Shown in pieces: positions 53,014 through 63,199 of a stretch of DNA of 64,000 nucleotides. The position numbers and the translations under genes are program-made. The notes below the pieces were generated by a model. The model worked only from the letters and a program-made list of their open reading frames with translations. It did not search any database and had not been told where the DNA came from. This DNA is from Chionoecetes opilio (Eukaryota; Arthropoda; Malacostraca; Decapoda; Majidae), in assembly GCA_016584305.1 (NCBI GenBank), contig JACEEZ010022995.1, forward strand, positions 1 through 64,000, written 5' to 3'. How positions within the stretch are numbered: position 1 is the stretch's first letter; each line of letters starts with the position of its first letter.

Positions 53014-56000
53014 ATGCACTTACATCCCTACACTATCTTCACTCAAAATTTTATTATGCCTGTTAATCGCCCTGCCTCGGAGTCCCTAACTGGGGAGGGG
53101 ACCAGAAATATCCCCAGGTTGGACAGTCTTCAAGATGACGACTCGAGGTGTCTTGATACTTCTTCTAGCCTTCTCTGCTTAAACTTCTGCAACATTCGCG
53201 GCCTTAGATCTAACTTTCTCTCTGTTGAACACCATCTCTCCTCCTCTAAACCTCATCTTCTTTTCCTCACCGAAACTCAGTTGTCTGTGAGCACTGACAG
53301 CAGACCTTTTTCTGTCTCCTCTTACTGTCTCTATTCTCATTTTCAATCCAAAGCTGGCTGTTGCGTATATGTGCGCAATGACATCACTTCCTCTCGTGCC
53401 CACGGACTTGAATCTTCCGAATTTTCTACCATCTGGCTTCGACTTCAATGTCACTCTCTTACTAAATTTATCTGTGCTGTATATCTCTCACCTAACTCCT
53501 CTGACTATGTAAAATTCTTCGACTATTTAACATCAAAAGTGGAGCACATCTCATTTCATTTTCCTTTAGCAGAAATTTCCATTCTTGGGGACTTCAATGT
53601 TCACCACCAGCTTTGGCTATCATCTTCTTTCACTGACCAACCTGGTGAACAAGCCTACAACTTTTCTATCCTCCAAGACCTAGAGCAGCTGGTGCAGCAC
53701 CCTACCCGTATTCATGACCGCCTTGGAGACACGCCCAACATTCTTGATCATTTCCTAACTACTAACCCTTCTGCTTACTCTGTGAAACTATTCTCTCCGT
53801 TGGGTTCCTCCGATCACAATCTTATTTCTGTAACCTGTCCTATCGCTCCGGTACCGTCTCGGGACCCACCTAAGCGGAGGTGCTTCTGGCACTTCAACTC
53901 AGCTAAGTGGGAAGACCTAAGGCAGTACTACTCTGATTTTCCATGGAATGATTACTGCTTCCATGTCAAAGACCCATCTCTTTGTGCAGAGCGCTTAACT
54001 GAGGTCATAGTCTCTGGCATGGAGGCGTACATTCCACACACTTTCTCTAATCCTAAAGCCCGTCAACCTTGGTTTAACTCTGCTTGTTCTCATGCTGTCC
54101 GAGATAGAGAGGTGGCTCACAAACGGTACCGTAAGCATCCATCTCCTGAAACTCATGCCCTTTATATTTCTGCCCGTAATCATGCCAAATCTTTACTTCA
54201 ACTTACCAAAAGCTCTTTCATTCATAGAAAATGTCAAAATCTTTCTGAATCAAATTCCTCTCGTGACTTCTGGCATCTAGCAAATAACATCTCTAACAAT
54301 TTTTCTTCTTCATCTTTCCCCCCTATGCTTCACCCAGATGGCTCCACAGCTGTCTCATCTATTTCTAAAGCTGAACTCTTCGCTCAAACATTTGCTAAAA
54401 ATTCCACTCTGGTTGATGAAGGACTTGTTCCTCCTTCTCCTCCATCCTCTGACTATATTATGCCTGTCATTAAGATCCTTCGGAATGATGTTTTCTTTGC
54501 CCTTTCTGGCCTAGATCCTCGGAAGGCTTACGGTCCTGACAGAGTCACTCCTATTGTTCTCAAAAACTGTGCTTCTGTGCTTGCACCTTGCCTGGTCAAA
54601 CTTTTCCGTCTTTGTCTATCTACTTCCACCTTTCCTTCTTGCTGGAAGTTTGCTCACATCCAACCTGTTCCTAAGAAGGGTGACCGTTATAATCCTTCAA
54701 ACTACCGTCCTATAGCTTTGACTTCCTGCCTTTCTAAAGTTTTTGAATCTATACTTAATAAGAAGATTCTTAAGCATCTATCTGCTCACAATCTTCTATC
54801 TGATCATCAGTATGGTTTCCGTAAAGGGCGATCTACTGGCGATCTTCTAGCTTTCCTAACTGAATCTTGGTCATCCTCCTTTAGGGGTTTCGGTTAAACT
54901 TTTGCTGTTGTCCTTGACATATCAAAAGCTTTTGATAGAGTCTGGCACAAATCTTTAATTTCCAAACTACCCTCATTCGGTTTCTATCCTTCTCTCTGTA
55001 CCTTCATCTTAAGTTTCCTTTCAAACCGTTCTATTGCAGCTACTGTAGATGGACATTGTTCTTCTCCTAAATCTATCAATAGTGGTGTTCCCCAGGGTTC
55101 TGTCCTATCACCCACTCTCTTTCTATTATTCATTAATGATCTTCTAAGTCTTAACTCAAAGCCCTATCCACTCCTACGCTGATGATTCTACCCTGCATTT
55201 TTCAACGTCGTTTATTAGACGTCCAACTCAACAGGAACTAAGTGATTCACGGAGAGATGCCACCGAGCGCCTAACTTCTGATCTTTCTATAATTTCTGAT
55301 TGGGGCAAAGCAAACCTTGTTTTGTTCAATGCCTCAAAAACCCAATTTCTTCACCTATCTACTCGACAAAACCTACCAGATAACTATCCCCTCTTCTTCA
55401 ATGACACTCAACTGTCTCCTTCTTCTACAATGAACATTCTAGGACTATCCTTTACTAAAAATCTGAACAGGAAATCTCACATCTCATCTCTTGCTAAAAC
55501 AGCTTCTAAGTTAGGTGTCCTGTGGCGTCTGCGTCCTTTTTTTTTCTCCCTCCCAATTGCTTGCTCTCTACAGGGGCCTTATCCACCCATGTATGGAGTA
55601 TGTCTCACATGTTTGGGGAGGATCCGCTCATACAGCTCTCCTAAACAGGGTTGAGTCAAAAGCTTTTCGTCTCATCAACTCCTCTCCTCTGACTGACTGT
55701 CTTCAATCTTTAAATCACCGCCGCAATGTTGCTTCTCTTGCTCTCTTCTACCGTTATTTTCATGCTCACTGCTCTTCTGAACTTGCTAACTGCATACCTC
55801 CCCCCTTCCCGTGGCCTCGCTGCACAAGACTTTCTACTCATTCTCATCCCTATTCTGTCCATCTTCCTAATGCAAGAGTTAATCAGTATCTTTACTCTTT
55901 CATCCCTTTTACTGGTAAACTCTGGAACTCTCTTCCTGTTTCTATTTTTCCACTTTCCTATGACTTAAATCTTTTCAAAAGAGGAGTAACAAGACACCTC

Positions 56001-56155
56001 CCGAACTAAATTGGCTCACCCCTCTTTTTTATTTTATTCTCTTACTGTCTTCTTTATAGGGACTGGCAACTAAGCGGGCTTTGTGTTACTCGTTTTTGTT
56101 GTGCACTTGGCCAGTTCTTTGTGATGTAAAAAAAAAAAGATAAAAAAAAAAAGAT
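53014..56155 (+). mobile_element. Jockey-like non-LTR retrotransposon, nearly complete
   Basis: One long endonuclease plus reverse-transcriptase reading region (53,056-56,009) is followed by a 100-bp 3' UTR and an interrupted A-tail (56,127-56,154). Fragments of the family occur at 2,713-2,945 and 11,813-11,964. No separate ORF1 is seen upstream in the window. Clade assignment rests on motif style and is tentative. Confidence 0.8.
53056..56009 (+). pseudogene. ORF2: apurinic-like endonuclease and reverse transcriptase
   Basis: The first frame, open to 54,897, has NFCNIRGL (about 53,180), LTETQLS (53,265), [10 protein letters not shown] (53,586) and SSDHNL (53,806): the endonuclease with its Asn, Glu, Asp and His positions kept. 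[31 protein letters not shown] and [15 protein letters not shown] of the polymerase follow. A TAA at 54,895-54,897 interrupts, probably from GAA. The same frame continues through DISKAFDRVWH and SGVPQGSVLSPTLF. A slip near 55,160 leads to SYADDSTL (catalytic, 55,172-55,195), and another at the T-run near 55,540 to the C-terminal part ending 56,009. Three simple lesions separate it from an intact frame. Confidence 0.85.
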
Positions 56156-56199
56156 GTTAATTAGACAGACAGACGGACGGGAGGCGAGAGAGAGAGATT

Positions 56200-56301
56200 G
56201 AGTTTTGACAAATGGTGTGTGTGTATGTATGTATGTGTGTGTGTGCATGTATGTTTGTGTGTGTTCATGTATGTTTGTGTGTGTGCATGTGTGTGTATGT
56301 A

Positions 56302-56344
<43 letters not shown>

Positions 56345-56394
56345 TATATATATATAATCAGGCCGTGGGTGAATTTTACACACACACACACACA

Positions 56395-56456
<62 letters not shown>

Positions 56457-56690
56457 ATAGAAATAGGAAAATATTGGAAGAATAAAAAAGTAAAATAAAA
56501 GCCTGGATGGAGGATGACTTGAAAGGAATTCCTTTCAAGTCATCCTCCATCCAGGCTTTTATTTCTCTTTTTATTCTTCCAATATTTTCCTATTTCTATA
56601 AGAGTGTGTGTGTGTGTGTGTATGTGTGTGTGTGTGTGTAAAATTCACCCACGGCCTGATTATATATTATATATTAATACTAGCCGCAAA
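56200..56690. repeat. Spacerless palindrome with TG/AT/AC microsatellites
   Basis: The left arm (about 56,354-56,528) and right arm (56,529-56,664) meet at GAAAGGAATTCCTTTC with no spacer. The arms differ mainly in AC/GT repeat length (about 75 against 40 bp). Outer parts are (TG)n at 56,214-56,300 and (TA)n at 56,307-56,356. Confidence 0.85.
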
Positions 56691-57466
56691 GCCGCCCTCC
56701 GGGCGGACTTTTTGGCTAGCTCCTGCGGAGGGCTATTGGTGGGCCTTCGGCCCATCACCTAAGTTTGGTGGGCCTTTGGCTCACCAAACACAGACTCTCC
56801 AGATAGCCCCTTCTAACTTTCATGAAATCATGGATGTAGAAATGTATATTAACGCCAACCCATTCACATCACCCCCAATCCATTCACTCACCCATTACCC
56901 ATCACCCCCCATCCATTCACTCACCCATTACCCATCACCCCCCACCCATTCACTCACCCATTACCCATCACCCCCCACCCATTCACTCACCCATTACCCA
57001 TCACCCCCCACCCATTCACTCACCCATTACCCATCACCCCCCACCCATTCACTCACCCATTAACCATCACCACACACGCATTCACTCACCCATTACCCAT
57101 CACCCCCCACCTATTCCCTCACCCATCACCCATCACCCCCAACCCATCACCCCCCACCCATTCACTCACCCATCACCCCACACCCATTACCCATCACCCC
57201 ACCCATTCACTCACCCATTACCCATCACCCTACATCAAGGTTTCCTCAATTCTCGCAACCCACTTCTTTTTCACAATTCTCGCTAATAGGCTGCAAAAAA
57301 AAGAAGAAAAAAAGTGATCGGATCATCTTATAAGTGGGCTTAAAACCTTCCCCTGGTCGACCCGATTCCAAAACTGTGCCATATGAGGGGATTCCGCCAC
57401 AGGGGGCGGCACCCAGAGCGGACAGACAGACACACACACACACTTTCGCTTATATTATTATAGATA
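56691..57466. mobile_element. Unnamed element with GC hairpins and 33-bp minisatellite
   Basis: The left part, after TAATACTAGCCGCAAAG, has three consecutive short hairpins (GCCCTCCGGGC; GGGCCTTCGGCCC; GGTGGGCC...GGCTCACC). The right part runs to CACTTTCGCTTATATTATTATAG. The left and right ends are weakly inverted (TAATAcTAgCCGcAAAG against TAATATAAGCGAAAG). No gene. The superfamily is unknown. Confidence 0.5.
56862..57232. repeat. 33-bp minisatellite, about 11 units
   Basis: The unit CATTCACTCACCCATTACCC plus ATCACCCCCCACC repeats at 33-bp intervals from 56,881. It translates as an 11-residue repeat (THSLTHYPSPP), which is not evidence of a gene. Confidence 0.9.
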
Positions 57467-57482
57467 TATATATATATATATT

Positions 57483-57512
57483 GTTCTCATCTCTCTTAAG
57501 AGAGATGAGAAC
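57483..57512. repeat. Perfect 30-bp palindrome
   Basis: GTTCTCATCTCTCTT followed directly by its inverse, at the border between the unnamed element and a LINE fragment. Confidence 0.9.
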
Positions 57513-57790
57513 AGTGGCGAGAGATGAAGAATGGGAGAGAAGTTCCAAGTGGGGACTCTGGGGAGCCGCAGGGATCGGTTCTTGCACCAGTGATGTTCTC
57601 AATTTATATATAAATGAAATACCGGAAGAAATACATAAGTAGTCATCATAGTATATTTGCTAATGATGCACAATTGCTAAGACATATAAGGAGCCATAAA
57701 GATTGTTAAGACCTACATAATAATTTATATAAAATAGATGAATGGAGTAAGAGATGGTAAAGGGAACTCAATGCAACCAAATGACTTTGT
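57513..57790 (+). pseudogene. LINE polymerase fragment (QGSVLAP region)
   Basis: In shifting frames: SGVPQGSVLAP-like sequence near 57,560-57,585, INEIPEEIHK (57,610-57,640), FANDAQLLRHIRSHKD (the catalytic FADD with the first Asp changed to Asn) and YKIDEWSKRW. The style resembles the LINE at 9,013-10,660. Both ends are truncated. Confidence 0.65.
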
Positions 57791-57805
57791 CATGTATTCA
57801 ATCAA

Positions 57806-58990
57806 TCAATCATTGGGGGAATACGGCCGGGGGCGCGTCGCCTTGCCAACCCTACGACGCCACTCCTGGAGGTCACCACGCGCGAGTCTCCATGCAGGCT
57901 CCTTTCCCATACCAAGCAGCTCTCGACAAGAAACATCAACTTGCCCCAGCCAAGAGCCTTGTGGTCGCCCCCGTGGCCTCCTCCACGCCGGATTGTCTCT
58001 TACAGATACAACCCGATGGGAAGGATCGGTTTCAGGGTAGCGTGCCACATGCCCATATAGCCGAAGTTGGCGTTGACGGACTATGCAGGTAATAGGCCTC
58101 GATTCAGTCTCATGGTGCAATCGCTGATTTGACATGTAATCATCCCAGCGATACCCCATGATTCTGCGAAGACACTTATTACCAAAGGCATTGATTCGTC
58201 TCTTCAAGTCACTATTTAGTGTCCATGTCTCACAACCATATAGTAAGACAGGGATCACAAATGACTTGAAGATTCGGATCTTTGTCCTCCTGCACAGGTA
58301 CCGACAACGCCAAATACTCCCGCTGAGCGAGTCCATAGCACCGTGGGCTATGCCAATCCGCCGTAAGACTTCTTGACGTGACCCGCTGTCATTATGGACT
58401 GTGCTACCAAGGTATGTAAAACTTTCCAAGATCTCAATGTCCTCGCTGCACGCATGAACAGACTGTACTGCTTCATCTAGTAAGTCTCCAAACACCTGGA
58501 CCTTGGTCTTAAGCCAGGAGACCTCAAGTCCCAAAGGCTTTGCCTCCTCGTGCAGCGCCTCGAGAGCCATCACCAGTACCTCCAGCGACTCAGCAAAGAT
58601 TACTGCATCATCGGCAAAAACAAGATCAGCGATCTTGGTATTGCCGACGGATGCTCCACAATCACTTTGATCTACAACCTTGTCCAATACCCAGTCCATA
58701 CAAGCGTTGAAAAGTGATGGGGCAAGGACGCACCCTTGCCTCACTCCTGTATTAACAGGAAAGAAGCTGGATACACCTGCCCCACACTTCACAGCACTCT
58801 CAGTCCCAGAATACAGACCGGTTATCAAACCAATAGTCCCCGCAGGAATCCCGCGAAGTCGGAGAAGATCCCAAAGTGACTCACAATGCACTGAGTCAAA
58901 CGCTTTCTTGAGATTAACATAGGCTGCAAGCATCCGCTGTCGAAACTCACGTCAGCGTTCCAGGAGGACACGAAGCGCTAGGTCATGTAT
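57806..58990 (-). CDS. RTE-clade LINE, reverse transcriptase and C-terminus
   Basis: A clean 375-codon frame (57,806-58,933) on the minus strand. AFDSVHCESLW starts at residue 11, GVRQGCVLAPSLFN at 63, the catalytic VFADDAVIFAES at about 105-116, SFTYLGSTVHND, then WRCRYLCRRTKIRIFKS and LLYGCETWTLNSDL. The last is a hallmark of RTE elements. Upstream the frame continues through one TGA near 58,954 to about 58,990, where homology stops, so the endonuclease half is gone. It ends with YSPND and a stop. The element is truncated but the polymerase half is undamaged. Confidence 0.85.
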
Positions 58991-59039
58991 TGGCAATAGG
59001 AAAAGTGAAAAGAGACTCTCATGGATATAAAAGATGGAT

Positions 59040-59165
59040 TAAGATACAATCAGTCTGTCTTGGGTGTTTAGTTTGTCCTGTGTGCTTAGTCTGTCCTGTG
59101 TGCTTAGTCTGTCCCGGGTGCTTTCAGTCTGTCATGGGTGCTTAGTCTGTCCTGGGTGCTTGTAC
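59040..59165. repeat. 20-22-bp tandem repeat (TTAGTCTGTCCTGTGTGC)
   Basis: About six imperfect units directly upstream of the sense CR1. They may be a repeated 5' leader of that LINE or an independent minisatellite. Confidence 0.8.
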
Positions 59166-59259
59166 GGGAAAGATGTAGGTTTCTTGAGCTTCCTGGGTCA
59201 TAGTGAGGTCGAGGAGTGATGGCGGAATGTGAGGTCTTAGTGGAGTTGAGGTAGCTGAT

Positions 59260-60072
59260 ATGAGGGCACAGGTGCAAGACCTCACTGAGGCAAGGAGAGG
59301 CCAGGACGACGTAGTGACATCGCTCAAGCTGGAGAATGCCAAATTACGTCAGCTACTGGGGGCACGATGGATCCCAGCAACTCCAGTCCCTCTGCCTCGC
59401 CAGTGGGAGGGAGCTTGGAAAGAAGTCAGGAGTAAGGAGAGTGGCCGTGGGAGACCACAGGCTCCGCCCCCTGAGACCAAGAACAGTTTTGCCTACCTGG
59501 TTGATGAGTGCGCTGAGGTAAAGGATGGAAAGACAGACGAGCCTTCCCTGTCTTCAGGTAAGACCGTGGTTGTGGGAGACAGCCAGGTCAAAAATTTAGA
59601 TAGGACTTTCTGTGCCAGAGATAGGAAGAATAGGACGCTTGCCTGTTTTCATGGAGCGGGGATAGGGGATATGGGAGACAGGCTGGGGAGGGTGTAGCGC
59701 CCACTGCATGTATTAGTGCAGGTGGGAATTATATAGGCAGGGTCGGGAGACAAGGGCTCTTAAGGAGGTACAAGGAGGCCCTAGGCAGGGTTAGGGACCT
59801 TGGAGGCACCCCTGTTGTGTGTGGCATCTTGCTGCGCAGGTCTGTGGGACTTGGAAAGTGGTCTGAAGCTTTTGCTGTGAACAGCTTGCTGGCTGATCAT
59901 TGGAGGAGGAACGGGTGGTTGTTCATTGACAACTGGGCCCAATTCTTCGGTAAGGGCCACCTGTACGCCAGGGACGGGTTGTACCTCTCTCATAGGGGGG
60001 TGGGTTTGCTGGCGTGGAGAGTTGAGAGTGAGATGAGGGTCAGGTTTTTTTTAGAGGCCAGAAGGGTGTGAA
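59260..60072 (+). pseudogene. CR1-C ORF1: coiled coil plus SGNH/GDSL-type esterase
   Basis: MRAQVQDLTEARRGQDDVVT (coiled segment), a Pro-rich linker, VVVGDSQVKNLD (block I), FHGAGIGD, then a stop at 59,695-59,697 after a small deletion. Block III is at 59,713-59,735 (ISAGGNY, Asp replaced by Tyr). The second part (59,817-60,072) has WLFIDNWAQFFGKGHLYARD and GLYLSHRG, with block V His replaced by Tyr. Two catalytic-type residues are lost. The protein is close to CR1-A ORF1 in sequence. Confidence 0.8.
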
Positions 60073-60540
60073 GGTGAAGTACTGTAATCATGATAGTCAA
60101 AGAAGAAATACAGTTGGTCAAGGCAGAAAGAAAGAGAGTATAAATTATGAAAAAGGCAGGGTTAAAAAGACAGTCAAAGTAAATACAGCTAGTGGGATAA
60201 TTGACAAGATGAAGAAGTGTAACTTAAAGGTGTACTGTACAAACTGTAGGAGTATTTTAAACAAGATATATATACTGAGAGGAGTAGAACATTTTGATAT
60301 AACAGCATTAACAGAAACATAGTTAGATATGTCAGGCAAGGTATTTAATCCAAAAGTTGAGATAGAGGGGTATAATTTATTCCACAAGGACAGGTTAGGC
60401 AGGAGAGGTGGAGGAGTTGATCTTTATGCAAGAGATACATTGCAATGTTGTGTTAACAATGTTATAAAAACAGATGATAGTATAGAGTCTATATGGGTGG
60501 AGGTTACGAAGAGAACTGATAAAATGGTCTTGGGTATAGT

Positions 60541-62287
60541 CAGTGGCGGCTCGTGGCATAGGGCTGCAGAGCTGCAGCACCCCCAGACACTCACTGCCAG
60601 GTGTATGATGCCTTTTGAGACACAGCAGAATTGATACACTCCCAAAAAATATATCATGATAAAAAGTCATTATATGTTATTTTCAATACATTACTAAGTG
60701 AATTTTCATTAAAACCAGATCTAAATGTAAGTTACTTTTATAATTGCTGTACACGATTCATGTCTGCGCTGCCGCCTCGCCACTTGTGAACACAAAGAGC
60801 TACAGCCGAGGCAGCTGCATGAGTCTCGGTCACTCTCGTCCCTTTCGTGTTTACAGTGCGTGTAGACCAGTGGTTCTTAACCTGGGTTTGACTGAACCCC
60901 AGGGGTTCGGTGAGCCAATCTCAAATTAAGGGTTCAGCGGAGGTCCTCCGAAACATATTGCAATTTTACTATTATTGTAATGCCAGATTATTCACCAGAG
61001 TAAATTATACGCGAAATTAACATAGATTCAAGCAGTGTGGTGGAGGGAGAGCTATGTGTTTACCTAGTTATATTTACTTAGTTGTAATATACGGGAAATG
61101 AGTTACACTCGTGGGGTTCCGTCTTGTCTCAATATGTCAATCTTAGCTTTGAAAACATGAATATTATTTGCAACTGTAATGTCACTGTCCAGGCTATTCC
61201 ACATAGCAATGCACCAATAGAAAAAACTGTCTTCTTAATGTCCTTCAAGCACCTTGTCTTCTTAAGTTTCTTCGTATGACCTCTTGTGGCTCCTATACGT
61301 CCCATACATACATGTCCTCTTTGTCATTTATCTCCATTCCTAACATATTGCTATCAAGTTTCCTTTTTGTGTGTACGTGTATGTGTGTGTTCGCCCGCCT
61401 CTCTCCCTTCCGAGCACTGGCTGTATATAGGGGTAGGGAGGGGGCATGGCCTAGTGCCATTTCGAGTACCATGAGTACCATGTACCATGTACCAAGTACC
61501 ATGACAACCCCAAAACTATTTTTGTCCCCTTGTCCCAGAGACAAAAATCGTTTTGTCATTGAATATCAAATTAGTGCAATTATCCCTTCTGAGGCCTCAC
61601 AATGCCCTTAAAAAAGCTTGATTTAAAAAAAAAATCGGAACCCCTCTTCAGACACTCCAGCTGTAGAGGCTCACTTCGCTCCACCCAGCCCCCCTTAAAA
61701 CAATCATGGATTCACCACTGTACGTGCCCCTCCCCCCTTTCCAAAGACGCCACTGCTTCCAAGTGTTTCCTTCGTTCTTATTATCCATATATACTATTGC
61801 ATTTTTATCCTTTTGTCTTAATTTTTTTTATTAATCTTGTTTTTCTTCCCATATTTGAGGGGTTCGGCAAGTGTGCAAAGGTTTTTGCTGGGGTTCAGAG
61901 CCTCTGAAAAGGTTAAGAACCACTGGTGTAGACGGTGTGGTTATATCGTGCTTTCTTTAATTACCCTCTGACTATGGAAAATCGAGTGAAGTATTTGCAA
62001 AACATCAACTTATCCCATCTGACATTAAATGAAAAGACTGAAATCAAGCGGTACCGACTTTATTTTCAAGTAATACTGTAATTCTACTAGCTATCGCCAC
62101 CTCAGCCATCCCCTCTACTACCAACACTACCACCACCACCATTCCTTCTACCATCACCACTACTACCATGCCCTGAAATCCGTGAATATTAACTACAACT
62201 CATACCTGAGATAGGTAAAATTTGTATATCATACTATTGTGTGAAGTTTGCAGTCCCTCCGTTGTATTTTATCACGAGCCACCACTG
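60541..62287. mobile_element. hAT-like element, outer (1.75 kb)
   Basis: The ends CAGTGGCGGCTCGTG and CACGAGCCACCACTG are inverted with one mismatch. The flank GGTATAGT (60,533-60,540) is repeated after the element as GGTA-GC-TATAGT, a duplication later altered by a small insertion. No transposase frame. It contains a second hAT. Confidence 0.8.
60868..61925. mobile_element. hAT-like element, inner (1.06 kb)
   Basis: The ends CAGTGGTTCTTAACCTGG and GGTTAAGAACCACTG are inverted, with a perfect 8-bp duplication GTGTAGAC at 60,860-60,867 and 61,926-61,933. Subterminal GGGGTTCGG blocks occur on both sides. No transposase is encoded. It is inserted in the outer hAT, so it is younger. Confidence 0.9.
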
Positions 62288-62514
62288 GGTAGCTATAGTG
62301 TATATAGGCCTCCAAACTTATGTAAAGAGGATTCAGTTCCTATATAACAAGAAATAAGCAAGGCTTGTAGATACTGTATATATAATCGAGTATGCGTGGT
62401 TGGAGATTTTAATCTTAGGAAAATAGACTGGGATTTATTTGTAGGAGATAATGATGCAGAGGAATTGTTGAAACTAGTTCAGGATAACTTTCTAAAGCAA
62501 GCAATTAAGGAGCT

Positions 62515-63199
62515 ACTATAGTCGGCCCAGCTCAAGCTGGTCCCGCGGGTGGAGCGGTTCAAGTCCGCAGTGTCGTCACATCACCCCACTACCCCCGCCA
62601 GGTCACGTACCACCCTCCTCACCTCATTCTGTCGGATGACCGGCGGGTGGGGCTGTGTCAAGGTCAGTCGGCCGGCAACGTCGCATGAGCTACTATGCCA
62701 AGTGTAATGGAAAGTAGACAGACTCGTTGTTTTACCATCAAATCGCAAGCCATTCACAAAACCATGCAGCCGTAGGGAGAGCGGTGATGATTCGGCCACT
62801 TTTTTCAAAAATATTTATAGAAAAAAAAGTTTAGGAGGCAGTGTAATTTTGTTTATCTCAAAATGCTCCCTCATCATTTGGCTCTTTAGCGGGAAGAAGC
62901 TGAACGTCATCACCAGCTGATGAAAACCCTTCCACTGACACCAGTTATCGTGGCAGCCACAGAACAACCTGCACCTTCTCGCCTTGACCAGCTAGAATCC
63001 ACTATTGCCGCCCTGCAGCGCCACCTGTTGAACGACAACACAGGAGAGCGACGCAGGACACACTGCGGAGCCAGTACGATTGCAAAAAGGGTGAGAGATT
63101 GGCTCAGTAGATCCAGGGGAGCTTACGGACACGCCAACAAACATCTCGGGCACAACGATCTTCCCAGTTATTCCTACCGGTCTGACGCCATCTCAAACC
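62515..63199 (+). other. Gypsy leader and gag-like remnant
   Basis: 62,515-62,890 is GC-rich with no motif; it could include untranslated or long-terminal-repeat sequence, but no second repeat copy is in the window. At 62,890-63,060 the forward strand reads REEAERHHQLMKTLPLTP-like sequence, then PSRLDQLESTIAALQRHLLN, which looks like a gag fragment. It joins the polymerase directly, so an internal deletion is likely. Confidence 0.45.

Larger units (their letters stand above)
59166..62514 (+). mobile_element. CR1-group LINE, copy C (sense), cut by a hAT pair
   Basis: ORF1 (59,260-60,072) is followed by the endonuclease (about 60,260-60,540). The sequence resumes at 62,288 after the hAT insertion and ends at 62,514 within the endonuclease, where Gypsy-type sequence begins. 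The polymerase half is missing. Confidence 0.85.
60260..62514 (+). pseudogene. CR1-C ORF2: endonuclease part, split by insertion
   Basis: HFDITALTET, a TAG, LDMSGKVFNPKVEIEGYNLF, RRGGGVDLYARDT and VEVTKRTDKMVLGIV up to 60,540. It resumes at 62,300 as VYRPPNLCKED-like sequence, VVGDFNLRKIDWDLFVGDN, then DAEELLKLVQDNFLKQAIKE to 62,514. The junction matches the uninterrupted CR1 at about 28,700 (inverse). Confidence 0.8.

Noticed and set aside
56862..57232. A repetitive protein (THSLTHYPSPP units)
   Set aside because: It is a minisatellite with no start context, promoter or neighbouring coding signal.
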